Shown: positions 17,295 through 28,900 of the stretch, piece by piece
How the letters are laid out: each line of letters opens with the position of its first letter
Position numbering within the stretch: position 1 is the stretch's first letter
DNA from: Rhodoblastus sp963713695
GTDB taxonomy: Bacteria; Pseudomonadota; Alphaproteobacteria; Rhizobiales; Beijerinckiaceae
Length of the DNA: 64,000 nucleotides
Assembly (NCBI GenBank): GCA_963713695.1
Contig: CAVQMU010000010.1
Coordinates: 719,120-783,119 of the forward strand
Direction of reading: 5' to 3'
Translations under genes and position numbers: made by a program
The notes under the pieces: model-generated
Seen by the model: only the letters and a program-made list of their open reading frames with translations
The model's database searches: none
Told to the model about the DNA's origin: nothing

Positions 17295-18850
17295 TCAGGC
17301 GTCGCGCGCGATATGCTCGTTCCAGCGCCCGAAAGTCTCGGCGAGATCGTCGGAAAGCGGGTGGAAGGCGGCGTCGAAGCTCTGGCCCTCGCGCAGCCGT
17401 TCCGCGACCGCATTGATCTGCGGCGCGCTCAGGCTGAGACGGAGCGCGTCCATTTCACCGATCTTGACGGGCGCGCCGAGGTGGATCGGGCGTTCGTCGC
17501 GCGCGCGGCGGCCGCGCCGCATGGCGGGCTCAGCCAGGGCGCGATGCAGTTTTTCCGCCGAGAAGGCGCGACCCCGGTCGTCGAAGGTCAGGATCGGGAA
17601 GATGCGTCGCGCGTTCAGGCTTTCGCGCCAATCGCAATCGATCAGCCTGAGATGGGGCGAGGCGGCGAGATGGGCGTGCAGTTCCAGCGCGAACCGGGCG
17701 CCGGTCCGCTGACGGGTCTCGATATCGATGGCGAAATAGGCCTCGAGTTCGGCCAGCGCGCATTGCCAGCGCAGGCCGAGGCCGAGATTGGCGAGTGCGG
17801 AAAAATCGCCCTGGAGTTTTTCGCGCAGGCGCGGCGACCAGTCGAGCGCAGCCGAATAGCCGGCGAGGCCGCCCGGAAGGGCGATGGCTCCAAGCCTGTC
17901 CGCCAGCGGCAAGGGAAACAGGATCGCGCCAGAAAAGGGCGGCCCGCCGGCGAAATTCGATCCGCTTAGCAGGACCACGAAGCCGGCGTCGAGATCGGCG
18001 GCGATCTGCTCGCGCGGGCAGCGCAATTGCCTTGCGTCGATTGCGACCAGCACGCGGCCGGGATGGGCGGCGGCGAGTTCGCGGCGCAGGCGCGCGATGG
18101 CCCGGAGCGCCCGGTTTGCGAGCAATCGACGAGATGAAGCAGCACGTCGCGGCCTTGCCCAATGGCCCGAGCGACATTTTTCTCGACGGCGCGGTCGACC
18201 TGTCCGGCATCGAGCGGCACGCCGTAGCGGTCGCGCAATTCGATCGGGACGACGCGACGGTCGCTGGCAAAGCCTTCGACTTTCTGGCCGCGCGAATATT
18301 GCGCGCCAAATGGCGGGGATTCGACGAAGTGGCGTCCCTCCGCGGCGAGCGCGAAGCTTTCGCCGCTTTCCTCTGGCGCGGCCAAGAGGCTGGTGAGCGG
18401 ATTTGACAGGATCGAGCTTGCCGCGGCGAGCAGGATGAATTCCGCCTCCGCGCCGGAGCCGGCGAGAGCGATTTCAGCGCCCTGAGGCGCAAAAAGGCAG
18501 GCCAGCCGGTCGCGGATGTCGGCGAACAGGCCGGGCAGGGACAGCGCGTCGGCGGCGCGCGTCGTGCGGTCGAGGGCGTGGTTGGCCGCGGCGAGGCCTA
18601 GCGGCGAGGCGGCGGCTGCCACGGCGGATGAGAACCAGATTTCGCCGGCGGCCGAACCTTGGGGTATGCCATAACGATTCCTGCCGGTGTGCGGGTTGAC
18701 GAGCAGTCGCTCGTCGCCGCCGCTCCCCAGCATCGTGTCGAGAATCGCCCCCACGGGGCGCGCGACCGGATCGCGGCCGGGATTCGCAAGCAAGGACTCC
18801 GCGCGCCGGGATAAACGGACGGACGCGAGCTTTTTGACGAGACTTTTCAC
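17295..18850 (-). CDS. PLP-fold (type I aminotransferase-like) protein with Asn at the expected lysine; one frameshift
   Basis: Restored length 518 residues. A family resembling PLP-dependent enzymes: GSGAEAEFILLAA matches the cofactor phosphate-binding turn, VAIDARQLR matches the Asp-containing strand that contacts the pyridine nitrogen, and LLSGSNFAGGPPFSGAIL occupies the place where relatives carry a GSKxxGGPPFSG lysine loop. Here the lysine position is Asn, so the protein may not form the internal aldimine. The two halves are out of frame at a C-run (18110-18112); adding one base gives SQTGALRAIARLRREL. Start is GTG 18850. It is divergent from hpnN, 200 bases away. Function unknown. Confidence 0.6.
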
Positions 18851-19050
18851 TGAACTTCACCGTACGGAATGTCAGGGCATGGTTGACGTTCTTAACGGAC
18901 GGGCGCCTTCCAATTCGTTAACATTCGTTATCTTTTGGCGAAAAAACCTCGCTTGGTCCCGACGCATTTTTTGGGCGTCGTCGCGAAATATGCACATTTG
19001 GTCGATAACGCCTTGCTTTCGTCTTCCCGTTACGCAACCCTGACGGCGAT

Positions 19051-21659
19051 ATGCTGACTTCCGCCATTGTTCGAATCATCGATTTCTGTGTCCGTCACGC
19101 GCGTCTTGTGGTGGCTGTCTTCCTGCTGGCGGGCGTCGGCTCGGGGCTCTATGCCGCGCGCCATTTCAAGATCAATTCCGACATCAGCGCGCTCCTGTCG
19201 GAGAAATTGCCCTGGCGCCAGCGCGAGGCGGTGTTCGAGCGCGCATTCCACCGCTTCCAGATGCTCGTCGTGGTGGTCGAGGCGCCGACGCCAGAGCTGA
19301 CCAGCCAGGCGACGGCCGAGCTGACCCGGCGCCTGGCCGGGGACAAGCAGCATTTCGTCGAGGTGACGAATATTGGAGGTCTCCCGTTTTTCGCGCGCGA
19401 AGGCCTGATGTTCCTGCCGCTCGAAGACCTGCGCCGCACCATCGGCGGCCTCGCCCAAGGCGCACCGCTGCTGCAGGACTTCACCGGCGACATGAGCCTG
19501 CGCGGCCTTGTCGCGGGACTCGAGGACGGCCTCATCGGCGTCAATTCCGGGAAACTCAAGCTTGACGGCATGTCCGGGATCCTGAACGCCTCCTCCGACA
19601 CGGTCGAGGCGGTGCTGGCCGGGCGTCCCGCTGCGTTCTCCTGGCGGGTTGCGAGCGCGGGCCATCCTGCGACGCCGGGCGAATTGCGCGGCGTCATCGA
19701 GGTCCGGCCGGTGCTCGATTACCATGAGGTCCAGGCCGGCCTGGCCTCGAGCGACGCGCTGCGGAAAATCGCCGCGGACATCGCGCCGCGCTATCAGGCC
19801 CGGGTCCGCCTGACCGGGCCGGTCGCCATGTCGGACGAGGAATTCGGCACGATCAAGGAAAACGCCACGCGCAACGGCATCATCACCGGCGCCATCGTCC
19901 TGCTGATCCTGTGGCGGGCGCTGCGCACATGGCGGCTGATCGCCGCCGTCACCATCAATCTGATGGTGGGGCTGGCGTTGACCGCGGCGCTCGGCCTGGC
20001 GATGGTCGGCGCCTTCAACCTGATTTCCGTCTATTTCATGGTCCTGTTCGTCGGCATCGGCGTCGATTTCGGCATCCAGCTCAGCGTGCGCTATCGCGCC
20101 GAACGGCACGAGATCGACGATCTTGCGACGGCCATTTCGCGCGCGGGATTTCACTTCGGCGCGCCGCTGACCCTCGCGGGACTCGCCACCGCGGCCGGCT
20201 TCCTCTCATTCCTGCCGACCGACTACAAGGGCGTTTCCGAACTTGGCCTGATAGCGGGCGTGGGCATGCTGATCGCCTATGTCGCCAGCGTCACCTTCCT
20301 TCCGGCGCTGATATTCATGTTCAATCCGCCGGGCGAACCGGAGGCGATGGGCTACAAGGCCCTCGCGCCGCTCGACGATTACATGGCGCGCCACCGGGTG
20401 GGCAATCATCGCCGGCACGGCCATTGTCGTCATCTGCGGCCTGCCGTTGTTCTATTGGCTGAAATTCGACTTCAACCCGATCGACCTGCGCGATCCCAAG
20501 ACCGAGGCGGTGGCGACCTACCTGGAACTGGCCCGCGATCCGGGCGCGGAGGTCAACGCCATCCAGGTTCTCGTTCCCACGCTCGATCGGGCCAAGGCGG
20601 ACGCGGAAAAGCTCGGCAAGCTGCCGGAAGTGTCGCATGTGCGGATGATCACGAGCTTTGTCCCCGATCAGCAGGACGAAAAACTCGCGCTGATCAGGGA
20701 TGCCGCAGAAAAGCTCGAGCCCGCGCTGAACCCGAAGGATGCTCCGGCGCCGCCTGATCGACAGCGAGACGATCGAGGCGCTGAAAGAGGCGGCGGCCCG
20801 GCTCAAGGAGGCGGCCGACGATCCGCAAAACAAGGGTCAGGACAAGGGCATCGCCGCGGCGAACCGGCTTGCGGCGGCGCTTTCGGGCCTGGCCGGCGCC
20901 AAGCCGCAAATGCGCGAAAAGGCGCAAGCCGCAATGATCGAGCCTTTGGCGTTCGATCTCGACGGCCTGCGCCAGACGCTCAAGGCGCAAAAGGTCGATC
21001 TGCAAGCTCTGCCGCCCGAACTGACGCGCGAATGGATCGCTCCGGACGGAGACATCAGGCTGTCGATTGCGCCGAAGGACGAATCCGGCACGAATGAATC
21101 GCTTCGCACCTTCGCCCGCGCCGTGCTGAAGGTCGAGCCCTCGGCCACGGAAGGGCCGATTTCCATCCTGGAAGCCGGCGACACCATCGTCGGGGCCTTT
21201 TTCGAGGCCGCCGCGCTGGCAATGCTGTCGATCGCCCTGTTGCTCTGGCTGATCCTGCAGAAGTTCAGCGACATGCTGCTGACCCTGATTCCGCTGGTCC
21301 TGGCGGCGGTTGTGACGCTCGAGGTCACGGTCATCATCGGGATGCCCCTGAATTTCGCCAATATTATCGCGTTACCCTTGCTGCTCGGCGTCGGCGTCGC
21401 TTTCAAGATCTATTACATCATGGCCTGGCGGCAGGGGCAGACCCACCTCCTGCAGACGAGCCTGACCCGCGCTGTGATGTATTCTGCCGCGACCACCGCC
21501 ACGGCGTTTGGCAGCCTTTGGTTCTCGAGCCATCCGGGCACGTCGAGCATGGGGAAGCTGCTTGCGCTCTCGCTGGTTTCCACCATGGCGGCCGCCGTGC
21601 TTTTCCAACCTATCCTGATGGGCAAGCCGCGCGAAGACGTGACGAAGAAACCGGAATAA
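19051..21659 (+). CDS. hpnN: Hopanoid-associated RND/MMPL transporter HpnN, with two frameshifts
   Basis: Restored length 868 residues, as expected for HpnN, which moves hopanoids to the outer membrane. The N-terminal helix, periplasmic loop, then the first sterol-sensing-like membrane block (VLFVGIGVDFGIQLSVRYR) are in frame 1. The second periplasmic domain (FDFNPIDLRDPKTEAV) is in frame 2, and the second membrane block (IALPLLLGVGVAFKIYYIMA) is in frame 3. The shifts are at the GGG run 20400-20402 (one extra G gives VAIIAGTAIVV) and near 20739. Other hpn/shc genes are not in the window. Both shifts are +1 and easily explained by sequence error, but functional loss is possible. Confidence 0.85.
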
Positions 21660-21684
21660 CTCGAAGCCGACAGGAGGAACTCGA

Positions 21685-21918
21685 ATGAAGAATGCTGTGT
21701 TCACGCTGGCGCTGATCGTGGCGGGATCGCTGGCGGCGACGGCCTTGGCCGCTTCCGGAACGCCGGAGGAACAGGCTGCCTGCCGGCCCGACGTTCGCAA
21801 ACATTGCTACAAGCTCCCGAGGGACGCAGCCGACATGGTTTTCCTTTCCTGCCTGCAGGAGCATCGCGCCCAACTGTCGGTGAAGTGCCGCACGCTGCTG
21901 GAGAGCCACGGCCAGTGA
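21685..21918 (+). CDS. Small secreted cysteine-rich-repeat protein
   Basis: 77 residues with a signal peptide (MKNAVFTLALIVAGSLAATA, cleavage near LAA) and AGGAGGAA before the ATG. The mature part has the pattern ACRPDVRKHC, then FLSCLQEHRAQLS and KCR. This four-cysteine arrangement is that of the Cys_rich_FGFR/GLG1-type repeat found as single copies in alphaproteobacterial periplasmic proteins. It follows hpnN by 25 bases and may be the last gene of that transcript, since a terminator lies directly after it. Confidence 0.75.
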   Translation: MKNAVFTLALIVAGSLAATALAASGTPEEQAACRPDVRKHCYKLPRDAADMVFLSCLQEHRAQLSVKCRTLLESHGQ

Positions 21919-21952
21919 GCATAGGCCGCTCCGGCCTCGATTTTTCCGCGGA

Positions 21953-21977
21953 CGGCGGGCCTTTTCCCGCCGTTTTT
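21953..21977 (+). terminator. Rho-independent terminator after the hpnN cluster
   Basis: A perfect 7-bp GC stem, CGGCGGG and CCCGCCG, with a six-base loop (CCTTTT), is followed directly by TTTTT. It is 34 bases beyond the stop at 21918. Confidence 0.85.
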
Positions 21978-21997
21978 CGATAAAAAGGAGATTGACG

Positions 21998-22666
21998 ATG
22001 GTCATTTCGTCCGGAGCGGCGCGTCGCCCGCATCTTTCAGCTCGACGTTCTCTGTCGCGGGGGCTTTTTGCGGCTTGCCTCGCGGCGGCTTCCCTTGACC
22101 TCTCGTCCGGCGCGGCCCCGGCGCTGGCGCAAGCGGCGACTCCCGGCGTTGTCGCTCCGAGCGTCGTCGGCTTCTGGCAGGCCACCTTCGAAGATGGCCA
22201 GCCGAGCGGCTGGTTCTATTTCACCGACAAGGGCGGCGTCGCCGAGGGCCGCCTCGTCAAGATGTTCAAGAAGCCCGGCGAGACGAAGCTCCATGAATTT
22301 TGCGACAAATGCCCCGGCGACAAGAAGGGCGCGCCCATGCTCGGGATGGTCATCGTCTGGGGCATGAAGCGCAACGGCGAAAAATACGAGGACGGCAACA
22401 TCCTCGATCCGCGCGACGGTTCGATCTACAATGCGGAATTGACCGTCAGCCCCGATGGAAAGAAGCTTTTCCTGCGCGGCTATCTCGGGATATCGCTGCT
22501 CGGCCAGACCCAGACCTGGATACGCCTGCCCGATGACGCCATACCCGCTGGGCAAATCCCCGGCCTGGTCGCAGCAAAGCCGGCGCAGCCGGCCGCCAAG
22601 CCGGTCGCGAGCAAGCCGGCGCAGATCGCTCCCAAGCCCGCCCAGCCCGACGAGACCCCACGGTAA
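21998..22666 (+). CDS. DUF2147-type secreted protein with a Pro/Ala/Lys-rich tail
   Basis: A 222-residue exported protein. The signal peptide has twin arginines at the start but no strict Tat motif, with a cleavage site near PALAQA. The core carries VVGFWQATFEDGQPSGWFYF, FCDKCPGDKKG, MVIVWGMKRNGEKYEDGNIL and LTVSPDGKKLFLRGYLGIS, all typical of DUF2147 proteins. The tail is made of AAKP/SKPAQ/PKPAQP repeats, likely a periplasmic spacer. Start at ATG 21998 with AAGGAG 7 bases upstream. The molecular role of DUF2147 is unknown. Confidence 0.82.
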   Translation: MVISSGAARRPHLSARRSLSRGLFAACLAAASLDLSSGAAPALAQAATPGVVAPSVVGFWQATFEDGQPSGWFYFTDKGGVAEGRLVKMFKKPGETKLHEFCDKCPGDKKGAPMLGMVIVWGMKRNGEKYEDGNILDPRDGSIYNAELTVSPDGKKLFLRGYLGISLLGQTQTWIRLPDDAIPAGQIPGLVAAKPAQPAAKPVASKPAQIAPKPAQPDETPR

Positions 22667-22743
22667 AAGGCGTGGGGAGCTAATTTAAGACATAAATTCA
22701 AAGCCGCGGACAATGTCTGCGGTTTCTACTTGATATGACGCAA

Positions 22744-22772
22744 GGTCATTGATCCCACGATGCTTCTATAAT
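22744..22772 (+). promoter_or_regulatory. Candidate promoter upstream of the Hint-domain giant
   Basis: A perfect TATAAT lies at 22767-22772 within an AT-rich stretch of the 258-base gap before the giant gene. The matching -35 is poor (GGTCAT at 17-bp spacing), so an activator or another sigma factor might be involved. No other feature was seen in this gap. Confidence 0.3.
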
Positions 22773-22924
22773 AAACCGTTAACGTCGCAATCGTGCGGAT
22801 TCGGCCGAGTTCCCGGGGTTTTTGTCGAGGGTTTTGCAGTCCTGTCGGCTTAAATCTTTGAAATGACGCAAAGGTTCTGCCACGACGCGTCGATCTATCG
22901 GAGCTTGGCTTCGAGGGGGCGGAA

Positions 22925-25900
22925 ATGGCTGTCACATACACTTGGCTCGCGGGCGCTTTCAACGACTACAGCACCGAGGCGGATTGGACCAACAGTTCGG
23001 GGTCAGGTGAGGGGACAACCCTGCCGGGAGCCGGCGACACCATCGATATCGGGACGGGCGGCTTCTTTATCATGCCTTCGCCTTTTGATCCTGCCCTGGC
23101 GACCGGTCTCACTCTCAATTTCGGCCTCGAGCAAGCCAATCTTCTCGTAAGCCCGGCGTCCTATTTCGTCGCGATCGATTTGGCCTTGCCGGCCATGGCC
23201 ATCGACAATCTGTCGCCGGGCGGCGATATGGTTTCTGGCGGCGCTCTGCCGGTGATTGGCGCTGGTCTCCTGGTCGAAGGGACGGTGACGTCCAGCGCCA
23301 CGATCAATATCGGCGCAGGCGATGTCGATTACATCGCGATAGGACAGGACGCGGCTCCAGGCACGCCGGACTATGGCCAACCGGGCTATTTCGACAACAA
23401 TCATGGCACGATCAACGCCACCGGAAGCGGCGCCAATCACGCGGGCCTCGCCTTCCTTCCGGGCTCCTCGCCGCTCATCGGAACAGGCGCCACGGCGACT
23501 TACGGCAATATCTCCCTATCCGACGCTTATCTGGACGCCGCCGTACCCGACGTGGGAACGGGCAATATCAGCATGGCCAACGGCAGCAGAATCGTCGCCA
23601 ACGCCGACCTGCAGCACACCAATGTCGCATTCGGCGATGCGAACGAGACCTTGGCGATCGGCCAGAATGTGACCGGAACAGTGGGCGGGACCGGGACCTC
23701 GGCCGAATACGCCTTCGGCGGCACGATCTCCGGCTTCCAGTCGGGAGATACGATCGGCCTGATGGAGAACGGGACGGGCGCGACGCCCGCCTCGCTTTCC
23801 TTTGCCTCCACCGGCACGAGCGGCGCCGACGCCACGGGCGTGCTGACGATCAAGGACGCCAGCAATGATGTTCTTGGCGCCCTGAACCTCACAGTTCCGA
23901 CCGCCCAACTGACGACCGACCAGTTCGTCCTGACCCAGCAGCCCACTGGCCCGGACTGGCCGGGCTACACGAGCCAGTACAACATTTCGCTGGCGGATGT
24001 GGCGACGGCAAGCCTTGCGTCGCCGGGCGATATCGACGCCGCGTCGACTTATGCGACAACGCCGAATCCGATCGGCACAGCGCCGACATCCGGCGGCGTG
24101 GTGGATATCGGAACCGGCAAGGTCACGATCTCCGGACACGCCGCGGACGATAATACGTTGCTGCCATCGACCATCATCATGGGCGCCAATCCGTCGGGAG
24201 GTTCGTCGAATTCCGACCTGGCCATCACCGACTACAGCGTTGGCGCCAATGTGACGATCGACGCCACCGATCTTGGCGGGACTTTCAACTCGAACCAGGA
24301 GGCGACGGCGATGTTCGGAGCAATCGGCTCCAACGGCGCGGTCAGTTTCGCCGGCGCGATCAATGTTGGCGCAGGCGATGGCTTTTCCATCAGCGTCGCC
24401 GGCGACCCGGCTCCAAGCACGGCGGAGGGCTATTTCGACGACACCGGCGTGATCAACGTCGAGGGAACGTCGAGCAATTACGCGTATATGCAGACCAAGC
24501 AGGGCAACGCGGGCGGCAATCCTTCGACGGGCGCTTTCGTCGCCTTGGGAACGGTCAATCTCAGCTATGGTTTCTTCATCGCCAGGGCGCCGGATTCCGG
24601 CACAAGCTCGACGGCGAATGGCGGAACATTCAATCTGAGCAACTCTTCCATACTCGGCGTTGTCAACACGGTCCTCGGCACGACCGTCGTCAACTTCGAG
24701 GACGCGACCGGAGACTCGCTGGCCATTGGCGAAGTCGACGGCCAGGCCAACGGCCAGTATTTTAGTTTTGGCGGCGCGATCAATGGGTTTCAGCAGGGCG
24801 ACACGATCGGCCTGATGACGAATTCGAGTTCGCCCTCTCTGGCGACCCCCTCCTATGTCCAGTGGAATGCGACGACGAACGAGCTGGAAATTTTCAATTC
24901 AGGCGGGACCCAGATCGGCCAGGTGCATCTGGTGGGAAACTACGTCCAGGCTGATTTTACCGCCCCCACCAAACTGACCGGGCCCGCCGCCAGTTTTGCA
25001 ACCGCGCAGGGCTATGCCAGCGAATATCTGATCAGCTATAACGATCCGCATCTCTGGGTCAGCGGAGCGACGGGCGATTTCAACACCGCAAGCGACTGGG
25101 CGGGCGGCGTCGTTCCGCCAATGGACGCGACAGCGACGCTGCAGCAGGGCACGATCCAGATCGGTCCGTTCGATGGAATCCCCTCGCCGCTGACGCTCGA
25201 CGTGGGCACGAGCGTCGCCTACGCGGGCGCCTCGTCGCAATCCAATCTTCAGGTCATCTACAATTCCCTGTCTTCGGGCGTCACGATCAACAACACCTCC
25301 GGCGGCGGTTCGTCCGTTTCGCCGACGGTTCTCGCCCCTATCGTCGAATCCCAGATCCAGGCGGTCGGGACGGTGGAGTCCCAGGCGACGATCAATGTCG
25401 GCGCCGGCGACATGGAAATCATCTCCCCCACCAGCTTTGCGCCAGGATCGACGCCCGGCGTCTTCGACAATCTCGGCGACATCAACCTTGACGGGACAGT
25501 CACCAACGGGGCGGTCTCCAATTTCGCCGACCTGTTCGTCGCCGGCGGCGCCGGCGCGACGGTCGATTACGGGACCGTCAACGCCAGCGGCGGCGCCATA
25601 TTCGCAGATGTCGCCGACGCGCCCGCGACGAGCCTCGCCGCCGCCGACGCGCCCGGGGCCTTCTTCCTGAGCAACGGCAGCGACGCGGTGGCGATGGCCG
25701 CGCTTTCCGACACCAATGTCACCTTCGTCGATGGAACCGACACGCTCGCAATCGGCGCGCAGAGCGGCGCGGCGACGGCGAACACCTATCAGTTCGGCGG
25801 GACGATCTACGGACTGCAGCAGGGCGATGTCGTCTCCTTCCAGACGCTCGCCAATTCGCCCACGCCGAAGTCCGTGGCGGTCACGGGCTACGGAACCGAT

Positions 25901-28900
25901 GCGAACGGCATGACCACGATCCTCACGGTCTATGACGGTAGCGATGGCAGCGGCGACGCCTTGGGTTCGATCAGCATCGAAGGAAAATACACAACAATCG
26001 ACTTCACGGGCGCCTACACGTCGGCCACGGAGCTTTCGCCCTTCGGCTATACCGGCGGATACAATTTCGGGTTGAACACCAACGCGGCTCCAGCCGATCA
26101 GTGGAAAAATGGCGCGACCGCCGATTTCGCGACGAGCGGCGACTGGAGCTCCGGCGTTCCGACGACAGGCGTCGCCACCATCGGCAATGGAACGGTCGAT
26201 GTCGGCGCGAGCGACGCTCTCTCCAGCCTGTCCCTGCACATGGGCTCCATCGTCACGGGAACGCAGGGCTCGGGGCCGCCAAAGGCGACGTCCATGCTCG
26301 TCGTCACCGGCGGCGCCGGCGAAACGCTGGCGGCGGATATCATGAATTTCGCGGGCGGCGGATCGTTCAACGCCAATCAGAACAATTCCGTCAGCAATAA
26401 TCTGAAATCTTGCGGGACTGCAGGCGAACGGAACGGTCACTTACACGGGCTACATGGGGATCGGCGCCGGCGACGGCGACATCATCACGGTGTCCCCGGA
26501 GTCCTCAACATCGTCCACATCAGGCGAATTCGTGAACGCCGGCCAGATCTACCTCGAGGGCGCCGCCGGCAACAACGCCGTGGCCGGGGTCATGGGCGCA
26601 GCGAATACGACCGGCGCGAGCGGCTTCGCAGCCTATGGGAATGTCAGCCTTCAATACGGCCAGTTCTTCGCCGAAGTGGCCAATTCCAGCACCGGCGCCG
26701 CCCTTCCCGCCGCGACCGGAACCTTCAGCCTGAGCGACGACAGCCAATTGGCCGCGACCGTCGATCTCACCAGCACCAATGTCAATTTCCTCGACGGAAC
26801 CGACACGCTGGTCCTCAGCGAAGACGCAAACAGCCAATATGTGTTCGGCTCGACCGCCGCGATGATTTCGGATTTCGGGAAAGGCGATGTGATCGAACTG
26901 CAGCAGAACGACAGTGCGGGCGCGCCGACTTCGGTGACCTATGATGCGACGACGCAGGAACTGGTCATCAATGGCGCCAGCGGACAGATCGGCGAAATTT
27001 CTCTCGAGGACGACGGCAATTTCTCGTCCACGAGTTTCGTCATCGTGCCCGACAACAATTCGATCATCGGGGGCAATTACGGCGCATACGCCATCAGTCT
27101 CGGCACGCGGGATACTGGCCCGCTCTATGTCTCGTCGGGAGCGACGCAAAATGTCGATACGCAGATGGGCGGCAATGTTCTCGATGTCGTCGGCGATGCG
27201 ACTGTCGACAGCGGCGGAACCCTCAACGTCGAGAGCCAGTCGACCGGTGAAAGCGGCAGCCAGCTTTTCGTCGGCGGCGCGCTGACGGTCGATTCAGGCG
27301 GCTTGCTTGAAATTTCCAACGGAGCGAGCACGGCCGCCAATGTGGCGACGGTCGGATCGCTGTCGAATTCCGGGTCGATCACCATCGACGGCGAAGGCGC
27401 CCAGGCGGAGCTCATCGTCGATCAGAAGTCTTGACGAAGTCCTGACCGGCGCTGTCACGCTCACCGGCGACGCCCTGCTCGCCGCCGGCCCGGTCCAGAC
27501 GATCGAGGGGCAGTTGACGCTGGACGGCGCCAATGCGCTGGTCGGCAATTGGACGGATGCGCTGAGCAACGACGGACTGACCGAGCTGAGCACCATCGAT
27601 GTCGGCGACAAGCTGAATCTCGAGAATGGCGCGGCGGTGTTCACCGACCAGCAGCTGAGCAATTCAGGGACCGTCAATCTCGATGCCGCAGCCTTCAGCG
27701 GCAACGGCGGCTCGAATCTCACGGTCGGCGGCGAATACTTCAACGCTGGCGTCACCAACATCGGCAGCGGGTCGATCACGCTTGCCGATTTCATGAGCGT
27801 CGGTTCCCTCGACAATACGGGCGCGATCGACATTCAGGGCGGCGCCGGCGGGGCCGACGCCTCGATGACGGTCAATTCCGCCGCGGGGACCGGCACGACC
27901 GGCGTATTGACGGGAACTGTTTCGCTGTCGGGCGACGCCCAGCTCGAATTCGCCAGCGGCCAGATCAATACGCTCGACGGCAACCTGACGCTTTCGGGAT
28001 CGCAGGCGTCGGTCGGGATCCTTGGCACGACCTTCGTCAATGGCGCGCTGGGCGGCTTGAGCCAGATCGACAGCGGCAAGACGATCGATCTGGAGAGCGG
28101 CGCCGTCCTTGACACCAACATCGGCAACGCCTTGACCAACAGCGGCAAGATCGTTCTCGACGCGTCGGGCGCCGGCCAAAGCATTCTGAACGTCGGCGGC
28201 CTGTTGACCAATGACGGCGAGATCGACATCGGCGGCGCCGGGACGACCACAGCCGACACGGTTCAGGCGAACAGCCTGACCAATGCCGGCACAATCGACC
28301 TGATTGGAAACTCCACCGGCGGCGGCGGCGTCGCCAACCTGTGGTCGAACGGCGCCGCCAGCAATGCCGGCACGATCGAAGGCGTCGGCATTTTCGACAT
28401 GTTGGGCGCCACCGGCGTGCTGACCAACGAGGCCGGCGCGAAGATCGACGCCAATGTGTCGGGCGGGCTCATGACGCTCGACAAATGGCAGCAGGTCATC
28501 AACTACGGAACGCTCGAAGCTGACGGCGGGACCTTGAAGGTCAACGCCAGCGTCACCGGCACAGGCAGCGCCGCGATCACCAACGGCGGCACGCTGGAAT
28601 TCAGCGACAGCTTCAATGAGAATGTCGCGTTCCTGGACCCGGGAAAGCTCGTCCTTTCGCAAAATATCGAAACAACTCCCTATACCGGGGTCATCTCGGG
28701 CTTCGGCCTCAACAATGGCGCGGGCGACTCCATCGACCTGACGGGCGTCGCCTACGATGCGAACGCCATTGCCAAATTGAACCAGAGCGATGTGCTGACC
28801 GTCAGCGACAATGGAACGGTGCTTTATACGCTGGACTTCAACTCCAGCGTCGCGGGCGACACTTTCCATCTCGCTTCAATCGACGGCGGGACGGGAACCG

